Shown here: in pieces, positions 12,001 through 24,000 of the stretch
Layout: every line of letters begins with the position of its first letter
Position numbering within the stretch: the stretch's first letter is position 1
Origin: Anagrus nilaparvatae
Taxonomy: Eukaryota > Arthropoda > Insecta > Hymenoptera > Mymaridae
Direction: 5' to 3'
Assembly: GCA_022575985.1 (NCBI GenBank)
Contig: JAKSXM010000247.1
Coordinates: 2,565,501-2,629,500, forward strand
Length of the DNA stretch: 64,000 nt
The notes under the pieces: generated by a model
What the model saw: the letters and a program-made list of their open reading frames with translations, nothing else
Database searches by the model: none
What the model was told of the DNA's origin: nothing
Made by a program: the position numbers and the translations under genes

Positions 12001-15000
12001 AAAACTACTAAATTTTTTTAACGTTTTTTTGGCCTGTAAAATAAACATTCTGCACTAATAGAATAATAATAAATACAAGTTTTTTAGGTAATTTAATGTT
12101 TATGTACTCCAGGTAAATTTGTTATTAATTAGCAGTATAAATAGATTGAATAAATTTAAAAGAATATTAAAATTTTGTGTGTCACATATTTGCAAAATTT
12201 TATATTTTTAATATAAAATAACGCGTTAATTAGATTGCAAGAGATATCTGTAACAATTGCTAATAAATGATGACCTTAATTAAACAAAAATTATAAACGT
12301 GAAACAATGATTGCAATAAACTACCTTAAACTGGCTTATTTATAAATTAACTTATTTTTCTCACCATGTTTGTTTTATATGAGTTACTCTGACATTACTA
12401 ACAGAGCTTATACTGTATGTTATTTACAATTTTTATCTAAATATCATTTATGATCAGGAGTAGACTGAAACATGTCGAGTAAAAGCGGTACTTCTAGATA
12501 TTAGTTTTTCCATGGAAAAAAATGAGGTATTACATTCAAATTAAATAAAAAAAAGTAGTTTTGAAAAAAAAATTAGGTCTTCATGCCATAGTTGTGAAAT
12601 ACCGCCGATTACGCACCCATACATTCATACTTTTTTTTTAAACCGTTTTTTTTAGCTTTCTGGGGTTTCAAAACGTACTCATATGCCAAAAAATCAAAAT
12701 GGGTCTCTATAAGAAACCAAAATTTTCTTCAGTTCCATGTCATATAATGCGGTGTGAGGAGTCCAAATTCAGCGACAAGGGCTTAAAAAGGTTTTTCGCG
12801 TCACTGAATCCGAATACGGGGTCCTTAGAGTCTAGAAAATAGGAAAACACTCGTAAAAGAAAAACCTACTCCACTTATGGGTTTTTTTGCTATATTTTGA
12901 AACTAATCATCAACTAAATTAAAGTTATTAATAAAATATTGGGTTTATTTGATTATGTATCAAAAGAGGAATGTTAGAGCTAATTATTGGGGTTAAAGAC
13001 TATCACAAAAATAAGAAAATAATAAAAAAACATGATGTTATTTTATTTTTTTTATTCTTATCATCATATTTTAAAATATAATTTCAATGATCTCTTCATA
13101 GAGGGCGAAAAAATGGGTTAGATCTACCTCTAAATTAAAAAAAAATGAAATAAATGTCATTAAATTTTATTTTTCATAATTTTGGCGGTATAAAAAATAG
13201 CCTTTTTAACATTGTTCATTAGAAAATAACAGGAAAGAGGAATACTAAGAGTAGAGAAAAATTTTTGTTCTGGAGCAGAGACATAATATCAAAGATTTTG
13301 CAAAAAAAATTTTTACTTAAGCTCCCTTCTGCAAAAAATTAACGAGTTTGCAAAAAGAGGCCAGCTTTTTCGGTAACTCTTTGCCGTTTTTCTTTGAATT
13401 TAAAAAGGTTAAAATTAAATTTTTAAATTAAAACTTATCCACTTGTAATATTGTGATAATTGTAACTAATCAAGTCTTGGCCATACAAAAACAGACACTG
13501 AAAGTTTAAGAAAGTTTTCTATACCTTAATTTGTTAAAACGATGTTAGCAAAGTTACAGAATAAAATAACTTGTCATATAAGTTGTAGAGAATTGTTCAT
13601 ATAAAACTAATTTTAAAACAAAATAAATTAATAAACAGCGAATAATAATTAATTAGGAATAATTTAATTAATTTTGAAACTAAAATAAAAAAGAAGTACA
13701 GAGAAAAGTAAATAGTAATTTGCAAAGTAAACAAAAAAAAATAAATAAAAAATGTGTCTGTATTTTTTTTCTGCATGACTAGAAAAGTAACGATAAAAGT
13801 AGAACTTTACATGATTATAACAGAGCTAAAGTTATAGTAAATGTAAATGTCCCTAAGTTAATAGTCATAAGTTTTAAGTACCCGTTATAAAAACTTGTAT
13901 ATTTTACATTTTTTATGGAGCAATAACATTTAAGTTTACAAACTTTTAGGATTATGACTTTTTTTTTTTTGAATAAATAATATCGCATAATTAATTTATT
14001 GGTTTGATTATTTTAAAATTAATGACAGTACATGCATAAAAGTTTTTTTTTCTATTCTATTCATTTCCGCGCTACGTGCGTAAAATATCGATTTAGTGTA
14101 AGCAATATTTATGTCGCCTGTTGCGTTTCATGAAGGATATCGTAGGAGAAAGTTTGTTTTAACGATTTTCGATAAAAATATGCGATGTTTGTACTTACAA
14201 ATTGGTTTGAACCTCGAAATGCCTTGGCCGCATCGTTCTCTCCCGTAAAGCATTATTTTGCATTGTCTCCATGGTCCGAAATATCCTTTTTCCAAAACTG
14301 AACCGGCTGTAAAACATAAAAAAACAATTATTATAAATATTGAATTTTAAAAATGTTAACTTTTTATCTGAATCATCTCTCTGTAAGCTCAATTTCGCTA
14401 TAATTTTCCCTCGGTTTAAAAATTGACACAATAGAAAATTAATGATAATTCTCTAAACAGATAAATTGCCAAAATTACAAAAGACAAAAGAGTTACAATA
14501 TCATTAAAGTATTGAAAAAAAATTTTCTATACGACCACGTTATATAACCATCTATCAAAAGCAAAAAAACATTATAATGTACTCTTATATGAATAGATAA
14601 ATTTAATGTCACATCATATTATTATCATTCTTGTACTTTTACTTATGAATAATTTTCATGCTTCGATAATAATAATTCATTGTATTATATTATTGAGATA
14701 TTGAGATTTAAAATAGAAATCAAATTATAAATATTTAAATGAAAGAGATGGTAGGCCTCATGTTCTTTTAAAAAATTACGAAATTCAAGTTCGTATAATC
14801 AAAACAATGTAGGGGGCATTGAAAAATTAAATTTACCCTAACTAGTCTATTTTTCTGGGCATTAGGAAAATTTGTAAAATCAGCATTTTCAACTGAAATC
14901 AACATTTAAAAGTAGTTTAATTAAAACCAACGAGTTTTTCTTATTGGAAATGAAAAAAAGTAATTAAAACATCTTTTTTACAAAATTTTATAATTTTAAC

Positions 15001-18000
15001 TTCAAACAAGAAATATTTGTGGGATTATGTGCGAACGAGATGTAAATATGCGTAAGAGTTGTAAATCTGTGTTTTTGCTTCTTCCCTTTGAAATTTTGAC
15101 AGAATATTATTATAACAAGCGTGAGAATATGATGTACTTTTGAAAAATTAAAACTTGTTTAATAATCTAGAGAAACGTACTTCGTTGTCATAAATAAATA
15201 ATCAAGGTATGAAAATAGGCCCTTTTGCCGTCTGTTTGAGACAATCCACATCCTTTTACGCAGCTTTAATTTTTTGTCAATAAGGGCTGACCGAGTTTAA
15301 AAAGAATCGCCAATTTATGTTACAAATACTAAAAAAACATAATAAATTTATGACGCTTTCTCTCGTCATAACTAAAAGTAATCGAACTGAGTTAAAAATC
15401 AGTGTCCTGTCACTTTACTTATACAGTGTCAAAAACGCATCACTATTTCGAGAAATAATTAGTCTAAAATTATACTGCTTGATAATTGAAATGATGTAAT
15501 TTGATTATTAAGCAATAACTTTTTTACAACAATTAAATATTTTGTTAGTCAATTACCGATTATTTAGAAAAGTAGACGGGTTTAATTACTATCTCCCAGA
15601 CGTATATAAGACAATAAAAATTAAAAGCACATTAAGTTAATCTAATAAAAGAAATTCAAAATAATTTCTGTTTTTGCAATGTTATTAAATAAAGTTTTAT
15701 TTTATTTTCTTATTTACAAACTATATATTTAGCTTTAGTATTTTTAAAACCTGCATTACATAAATACACGTTACTTACAGTTAATAATTATATTTATTTA
15801 TACAACATTTTTTTTTCTTTTTTATTTAAAAAAAAAGTAAATCGTCATTTAACTAACGCTTATTAATAAATTTATTTTTAACTAGTGATTATAGTTACGT
15901 TCGAAGCTAATTATTATTTGTTTTGTTTTTTTTTTGTATGAATTCAGAAAAACGAAAATGCTTGATATTCTTAAAAATCATTTATACATTCGAAGGTTAT
16001 TAATACGTAATTAAGTAATATTTAATTAGCTTTTTTTAATTTTTTCAAATGTTTACAAAAAAGCTTTCTACCAGCTTTAATCATAATTTTAAAAAATTAC
16101 GTTAACAAAAGCTTATATCATAAAAATGGCACCTATATTTTAAAAGTCAATATTTATTTTAAATACATTCACTTGAAAAAATCCTAAAATGAGAGAACTT
16201 TCCTATTCAAAACTGTACCTGCGGACCTCTGAAACTTTTCTGGTTTACCTAACTTCTCGGGTCGGGTAACCGCACATTCTTATTCGATACGAGCCAAATC
16301 TTACTAAAACTTCTACATTTTTAACTTAATTTGAAGGCGAACATTTGGATTTAAATTAAAATTTGAACGTTTAAATGCAAGTTATTATTTATTGGTAAAT
16401 TATATTTGGTTTACAATGCAGTTATTTAAAAATTTGAACTTATATTTTTTCATCCAATTTGAATACATATTTTTGGATATAATTTGGATAGAAAATTTTG
16501 ATTTAAAAAAAAATTAAATTAAAGACATCATTTTCATGTGAACAAAAATTTCAAAAAAATTCTGTATAAAAATGAATATGATTGCAGATAATGCAATAAT
16601 AAAATTATTTTTCGAAAAAAAAAAATATAATAAAGACATTCCTTTACATTATGCATTATAAATACCGCATCCTTGAGCACATCGGCAGTCTTCCGGAATT
16701 CGTGTTCACCAAAGGGAGAAAAGACACAAAGTTAGATAATAATGATAATAATAACTTGGACGATCGGCATCGTTGGTTGACCTAGATGCGTATTCTCCGT
16801 ATCGTATTCCCCCCTCTCTTCCTCCCATAAAAAGTGCATGCACATTTAATCTCTAATAAAATTAATTTTTAATTTTTTCACGTTTTAGACAAGGCGTTAA
16901 TTTTGCAGCCATGAATACTATTAATTTTCAATGATCCAATTATTAATATATTGTTTTGAAAACTATGTAAGCTCATAATGCCATTATAATAGAATAGACT
17001 GGTGGGATTATCATGTTTTGAGTTTATAAATCATCACTAAAAATTGTAAAAAAGTATAACTCGTTATCCGGAGGCTATGCAAAGCTGCCAACACCAATTT
17101 TTCATTCTTCGAAAAATATAAACAACAATAAGAGGAGGAGATAAATAAATGTCATTGCACTTATTCTATAGTTTTAAACGAACTCAAGACGTGAGACATT
17201 TACTGATGCTAGCCCTAATTTGTTTTTGCTGTTGTTTATTATAATTATCTTTTTCTTTCATTTTCTGCATTTCTTTTTATGCATTTATGTAAATATATTA
17301 ACATTTTTCTAATAAATTAATAACATTTTTTAAATTAAATAATTTCATAGTATTATTTCTTCAAGGAAATTAAATTAAATAAGGAAATCTTCATTTCTTT
17401 CAAAACTGAACAAATATTTTATAATTCATTTAATTTTTCTTCGATTTCCACAAAAAAGAAACATGCTTAACGATAAATTAATTTTCAATAAAAACATTTT
17501 ATACGAAAAGCTATTATAATATTTAAAATTCCATAATATCTTTAGAACAGGTTTTATTTAGTCGAATTTATAGTTTAAAGTTATTTACACACACATATTA
17601 ATGTATTAAATGTCATTTTATCGTTATTTTTTTGAAAAAAAAATTATTATTAACAAAATTTAGTATTCTTAAAAGTCGCTCGACCATGCAACAATGAAGT
17701 AAAGAATGTTCATAATTGAAATCAACCTGAAGATGAAAAGTTAACTTTTCAAAACGCGTCATTTTTATAAAATGATTTAATTGTAAAATAGAAAGAAAAA
17801 TAAATAATATTTATTACAAATATTAAAGTGTTTTAATTTATGAAATTTTCAATCTTATCTTTTCAATCTTTGAAAATTTTCAATTTTCAATTAAAGTTAA
17901 AATCAGAGCTGGGCGTGCACGGCATTTTGGGCACGGAAAACTAACAGCCGTATATACGGCCAAGCAGTATAATGATCCGTGCACAGTCTGTCCATACTTT

Positions 18001-21000
18001 GTTTTTATAAGTATACGGATAAGTTGGTAGTATGTTAAAGTTTGAATGCATACACCCGTCAGCATTATGAAGGCGCTTTCTACAATAGCCACATACACAA
18101 AAATAAATGTACCTATGGATAGACATATATGTGTATGGCCAACCTTCAGATAACTGCGCCCTCTATTTTTCTACATTAATTTTTGTAGACTTTTTACCTG
18201 CTGGTAAAACAGATTTATAAATTAGGTTGGCCATACACAAATATGTCTATCCATACATATACATATATTGCTGTATGTGGCTATTGTAGAAGCTGCCGAA
18301 AAATCCTAGTCTCATACGCATACGGACCCGTTTGCATATAGGACCTGGGTATTTTCATAATGCCCACGGGTCAGTATACGTATGAGACCTAGGTATTTTC
18401 ATAATGCTGACGGTTCCGTGAGCATTATGAAAATACCCAGGTCCTATATGCACACGGGTCCGTATGCGTATAGGACTTGGGTATTTTCATACTGTGTACG
18501 GATCTGTGGGCATTATGAAAACACCCAAGTCTCATACACATACGGACCCATGGTCATTATGAAAATACCCTCTTCTATACGCATACGGACCCGTGAGCAT
18601 TATGAAAATACCCTTTTCTATACGCATACGGGTCCGTGGGCATTATAAAATTACCCAGGTCCTATATGCATACGGGCCCGTATTAGAAAAATATGGGGCC
18701 GTATATTCTTATGCCGTACAAATAGGTGATTTTCGGGTGATTTTGTACTGATTTTTGTCATACGATTTTTCATACGGCATAAATAAATACGAGAGCCGTA
18801 GGTAATATGCCGTATTAATGGATTATTTTATACGGCTCCCGTATTGGATTTTGCCGTATGGATTTTCATACGGCGAAAATCAATACGGGGGCCGTATAAA
18901 ATGATCCATTATTACGGCATATTTTATACGGTTCCCGTATTGTATTTTGCCGTATGGATTTTCATACGGGAAAAGTCAATACGGGAGCCGTATAAATTGG
19001 TCCATTAATACGGCATATTTTGTACGGTTCCCGTATTGACTTTTGCCGTATGAAAATCTATACGACAAAATCCAATACGGGAGCCGTATGAAATAGTCTA
19101 TTAATACGGCATATTTTGTTCGGTTTCCGTATTGGATTTTGCCGTACGGATTTTCATACGGCAAAAGTCAATACGGGACCCGTGTAAAATAGTCCATTAA
19201 TACGGCATATTCTGTACGGCTCCCGTATTGACTTTTCCCCGTATGGATTTTATACGGCTGAAGTATATACGGGATCCGTTTGAAATTTGCCGTATTCATT
19301 GGCTAATTTATACAGCTACCGTATGCAGTTTGCCGTATATACGGCTGATTACATCTAGTACCCGTTTACCGTATGCCGTATATACGGATAACAGCGTGTC
19401 ACAGTATCCCAGCTCTGGTTAAAATATTTCTAAAAAGAATTTCTCACAAAAAAAACTCTACGGTCTTTGGGTACCCAAATCGCTACTATACAGGTTTTGA
19501 GGGTAGTTTGATATAGCTAAAAAATAAAATTTCTCAAAAATCCTATAACTCGGTCAAATTGCTCTCCTAGAGTTTCTTAGGTTAAATTTCAAAAAACACC
19601 CATATCATTTTTTAATTCGGTAATTTCTATATTAGGACTAATTTTTTCTGCGTATACTCTTATTTTTACTTGATTCTCCGTTATACCAATTTTTTACCAA
19701 AAATTTCTAATTTTTCAATTTTTGACCAAAATGGATCTTAAAAGATTCAAAAAATTTGTAAATTCTCCAAATTACCGAAAATTTGTACTTTGTATTTTAC
19801 AAGAGAAAGCGATTTGTTCTTCGATCCATACAATCTAGTTATGAACATTCGATAAACATAGAGGATATTTTTTCAACTGTGTTATCCACCCTCAAAATCT
19901 GGGTCGATTTGGGGACCTAAGTACCACGGAGTCTTATTGTCAGATGTGGTAAGACGATTCTTCAAGAAATTTTGAGAAAGATATGAAACCATTATTAGTC
20001 AATTTACAAGTAACACTTAACAATTTTTTTTAATAAAATGAAAAATTAACAAATAATGGCAAAAATGAATCTTCTGATTGAATTAAAAGAAAATTTATAC
20101 ACAAATTGCATATTTCTAAAACTCACAATTACTTTTGAAATAATAAAATTTTATAAAATATATAATTATTATAATAATTAAATTTTCAAAATTTCTTAAA
20201 TGTGGTATTTATAGATTTTATAGAAATTAATTGATAACGAATAGCGTGCATTTAATTAATAAAATAGATTTAAAATATCAAGATTTTAACGGTATTTTAA
20301 ACATAATGAGATATTTATATGAATAAAACCAACTTATTTTATTTTATTTTATTAATTTTATAATCGTAAATTATTTATTATTATTATTACTATTGCAATC
20401 ATTAATTTTTAATGCATTCTTATAACCGTATATCTTAAAAGCATTATATTTGCTAATATTTTTATAATTGAATTTCTAATTAATCTTGTATGAAATATTA
20501 ATCATATGTAATATTTTATTCATTTTTTGCGTTTTCGAGTTAAAACAATTTTTTTAATTAATTAAATTTTCGTTTGTAAAAGCAAAGTTAATTTTTTTTT
20601 TCGCCCTGGGATATTGCAAAATACTTTCAAAGAGCTCTCTTGATAAATATAATAATACATTTGCAATTTGTACATAGGCGGTTATCCAAATTTTTGGGGT
20701 CTTTGGATTCCATGAATATTCTAATTTTGAAAAGTTTTCGTTTATGCGCTCAAAAAAGATGAGAAATAGTAAAAAATTAACTAATGCAATTAAAAAAATA
20801 ATGACTTACAATGTGTTAATAGCTGAATATTTTCATAGAGGCTTTAATTTCCGATTCAAAACTGTACCTTAAGTGGACCCTTAAATTTTTTCAAGTTTAC
20901 CCGAAAATTAACCCGACCCGAAAAAATCTAAGATGTCGGGTAACCGTATGAAAACTCTAGAAAATGCCCGTCAAAAAACACACCTACTTTTAGATACCCA

Positions 21001-24000
21001 TGTAATTAGCAAGAATTTTTACAGCTAAATAATCAACAATTTTTTCCCAAAAAGACAACCCTTTTAAATATTCACTGATAGTGTAATGTATCATGTTTCA
21101 TTTGGTATTCGGTATGTCGTAAAGTGCGATCTTACATCAACGAATTTTCAATATATTTATCTTTCTAAAGAAAATATAAATTCAATTTAAATATTTTTCG
21201 ACATTCGAAATTTGTGATTCCTGAAGTAAAAACTTTGATAAGGGTAAAAGACTCGAGAAAAATACGCAGCTCACTAAATTTTAATAAAATATAAACGTAT
21301 AACTATGAAAAGCTTTTTCGAGTATAAATAAAATGTCAATATTGAGACGAAAAAAAAGGAATAAACGAAATAAAATATTATATATTGTTTTCTAAAAGCT
21401 TCAACTATATGGTTTATAAATCCATTTTATGAACACTTATAGTTATTTTTCTATTTAAATAGTAATTTAGAATTATATAAAATATCGATAAAAGCTCAAA
21501 TACAAATAACGACATAATTTTAATGCGTAATACAATAAATATAAATTTTATGCAAAATATAAAATTTCGATAAATTAATATTTATTTTAATATTCATTCT
21601 TTCAAAGTATACATAAATATTATTAAATTTAATGTCTAAGCAAATAATAAAAAATTCAAGCTATATGGATAAAAGTCTTATTTTAACAGATTATTTTTAA
21701 AACTGGTTTCTCATATTTTATTTTAGACCCAAAGGGTTCATTTTGTCCTTACTAGTCATCTTTTACATCGGTATTTTATCTTAGTCCTAGTTTCCTCTCT
21801 TAGCTTCTCGACTGAAATTTTACTCCCTTTACTAAATTATGTCCCTATTTATTTTGGATCCTAGAGGCCAGATATGAGCATAAAAAATAAATTTTCATAT
21901 TTTAAGTATTCTCAAATACAAACAAAGAATATAGATTATACAGTGCAAAATAATAAATTAGAGAAAAAGCTGGAAAACAAATTTTTTTGAAACTTCATTT
22001 TCCAGAGCAACAAATTTTGTAATAATTTTGTCTAACTGATGCTATTTATCTAAAAATTAAATTTTCAAAAACAAATTTTTTCCAACTTTTTTTATGACTA
22101 ATAAATTGCAAAGCACTTATTAATAATTATTTTTAAATATTTAAAGTATTGCAAATTTTTTTTTATAAAATCTATAAATATCTCTAGTAGGGGCCCATTT
22201 ACCAAGTATAGTGATTTAGTCCCCAGAACTAAGCCCTAACTTAGTAGTAGCATCCAAAATATTAACAAAAAACTCACTTATTCCTGCTCGAATTAGACCT
22301 CTCTAGGCTACGGCAGGCCCCGAAAAATCTAAAAAAGTCATTCTTTTTAGGTTTTTTAGATTTTATTTAATTTCTCCCACCCATAGACAGAAATTACTCT
22401 ACTCATAGACTAAAAAACTTAGAATTTCCTGTAGGTACCCTTTAAGACCCCGAAAATTAATTTTGAATTTTTCGAAAATCAGTTTTTTGAACATAAAAAA
22501 TATAAATAGCAACCTTAAATTTTTTTTTATAGTACTGTAAACTTTTATAGTCTACTTTTATAATCTACTTTTTTTATTGTACTTATGTATTTAAAAAGCA
22601 AAAATATGTCAGAATAGCAATCTTGGGACAGCAGAATGGTGACTGTTATTAAAAATCAGTTTAATAACTATGCTTTTGCATTTTTGGCAGAACAATAAAC
22701 TATTTGAAATAAATATACATAACAGTTTTAAAAGTAGACGATTTTGGATTTTTGGGTATTAAAAAGAGGAGATTTTTTAAAAAATTAAAAAATATAGTTT
22801 TTTACCCTATCAGGACTATAAAAAACATTTTAAGGATGGTATATATTTTTTTTTATGTTCAAAAAACCAATTCAAAATTATATTTTGGAGTTTTAAAAGA
22901 GACCTAAAGGCCCAAAAAAAAAATTTTCTTGAATTGTGGTGGAACGTTAAGTTTTCTAGCCCATGAGTAGAGTAATATTTGTTTTCAGATTTTTGTGGGC
23001 ATGTTGAGGCCTAGAGGTCTAATTCGAACGGGAATCAGTGAGATTTTGGATAAATTTTCAGATCCTACTACTTAGGTTATGAAAACTATAAACTATATAA
23101 CTGAAAAATTTTAAAGTGATTTTACATAACCTGAAAAAAAAATTAATTCAGTTTGATGACGTAATATAACAGGAATTTTGCTAACGCAAGCTTCACTCAG
23201 ACTAATAATTAGTAAAATTATAGGTGATTAAATCTAATAAATATTATTTTATTGAAAACCTGTCGACTGGCTGAGAAAGCAGTCAACATTGTATATTTAA
23301 CTTTTTCGTCTTCGAAATAAATTTTAATAAAAAAGTATATAAGTTTTCAAGCTAAATCTATTGTTTCCAAAGAATTTATATTTTTACTCATATATATTCA
23401 TTTGAAAGTGCATCAAAAATTGATTAAAAAGTATTTATTTAAACGATTTAATGTCAACGTTTAATAATAGAGATAATAAATATTACAATTTGTAATAAAA
23501 GTAGAAGAACCAATATTTTTAGAAGATAAATTATTAAAGCATAAAATTAAATGTTAAATTTATCCCCAAGCTTATTTTTTTAATTTTTTGTTTTCGATAA
23601 TCACCGTAAACATGTTTGCAATGACATTTACGTAGTAATTTATTGTATGATTATATGTTTTAACTATTTTTTTATAACAGATGGCTTAAGCTCAATAAAA
23701 AACTTATTGCTTGTTTGATGTGTCATTTTGATGGAATAAAATAACAGGTGTGATTATTTATACTAAAACTATAGATATTATAAAAACTATTATTAAATTT
23801 TAACGATACCGATATAAGGCTCCTTAAAAAATACTCATTTTTTTTATTGATTTCTTTTCAACTCAAAAAATAAGATAGGTAAATTGTTTCATTCAACTTT
23901 TTTATAAAAGTTTTGGCAAAGTCACATTTTGCAGAAAATTTTACGTAACCTTGATTTTTGAAAAGTATTTTAACATGCATGAAGTGCACTAAATTTGAAA

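Larger units (their letters stand above)
17904..19417. mobile_element. hAT-type non-autonomous element filled with minisatellite, 1514 bp
   Basis: The ends are CAGAGCTGGG and its exact inverse CCCAGCTCTG. Both sides carry the 8-bp direct repeat GTTAAAAT (17896-17903 and 19418-19425). CA-starting inverted ends plus an 8-bp duplication are hallmarks of the hAT superfamily. No transposase frame is present. The interior has, in order: a long inverted repeat around a 79-bp spacer (about 18065-18290), a 43-bp array that changes orientation near 18414, and a 96-bp array (about 18737-19385). The exact duplication shows it inserted as one unit, after or while the arrays formed. Confidence 0.85.

Noticed and set aside
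17880..18126. overlapping minus-strand frames of 72 and 61 codons
   Set aside because: They cross the end of the hAT-type element and its inverted repeat, and have no domain.
18382..18648. 88-codon open frame
   Set aside because: It runs through the 43-bp minisatellite; repeated peptide words reflect the DNA repeat.
18737..19385. CRISPR-like regular repeats
   Set aside because: Units are contiguous tandem repeats without unique spacers, in a eukaryotic transposon.
18976..19422. 62- and 64-codon open frames with repetitive Tyr/Gly words
   Set aside because: They are translations of the 96-bp array, on both strands.
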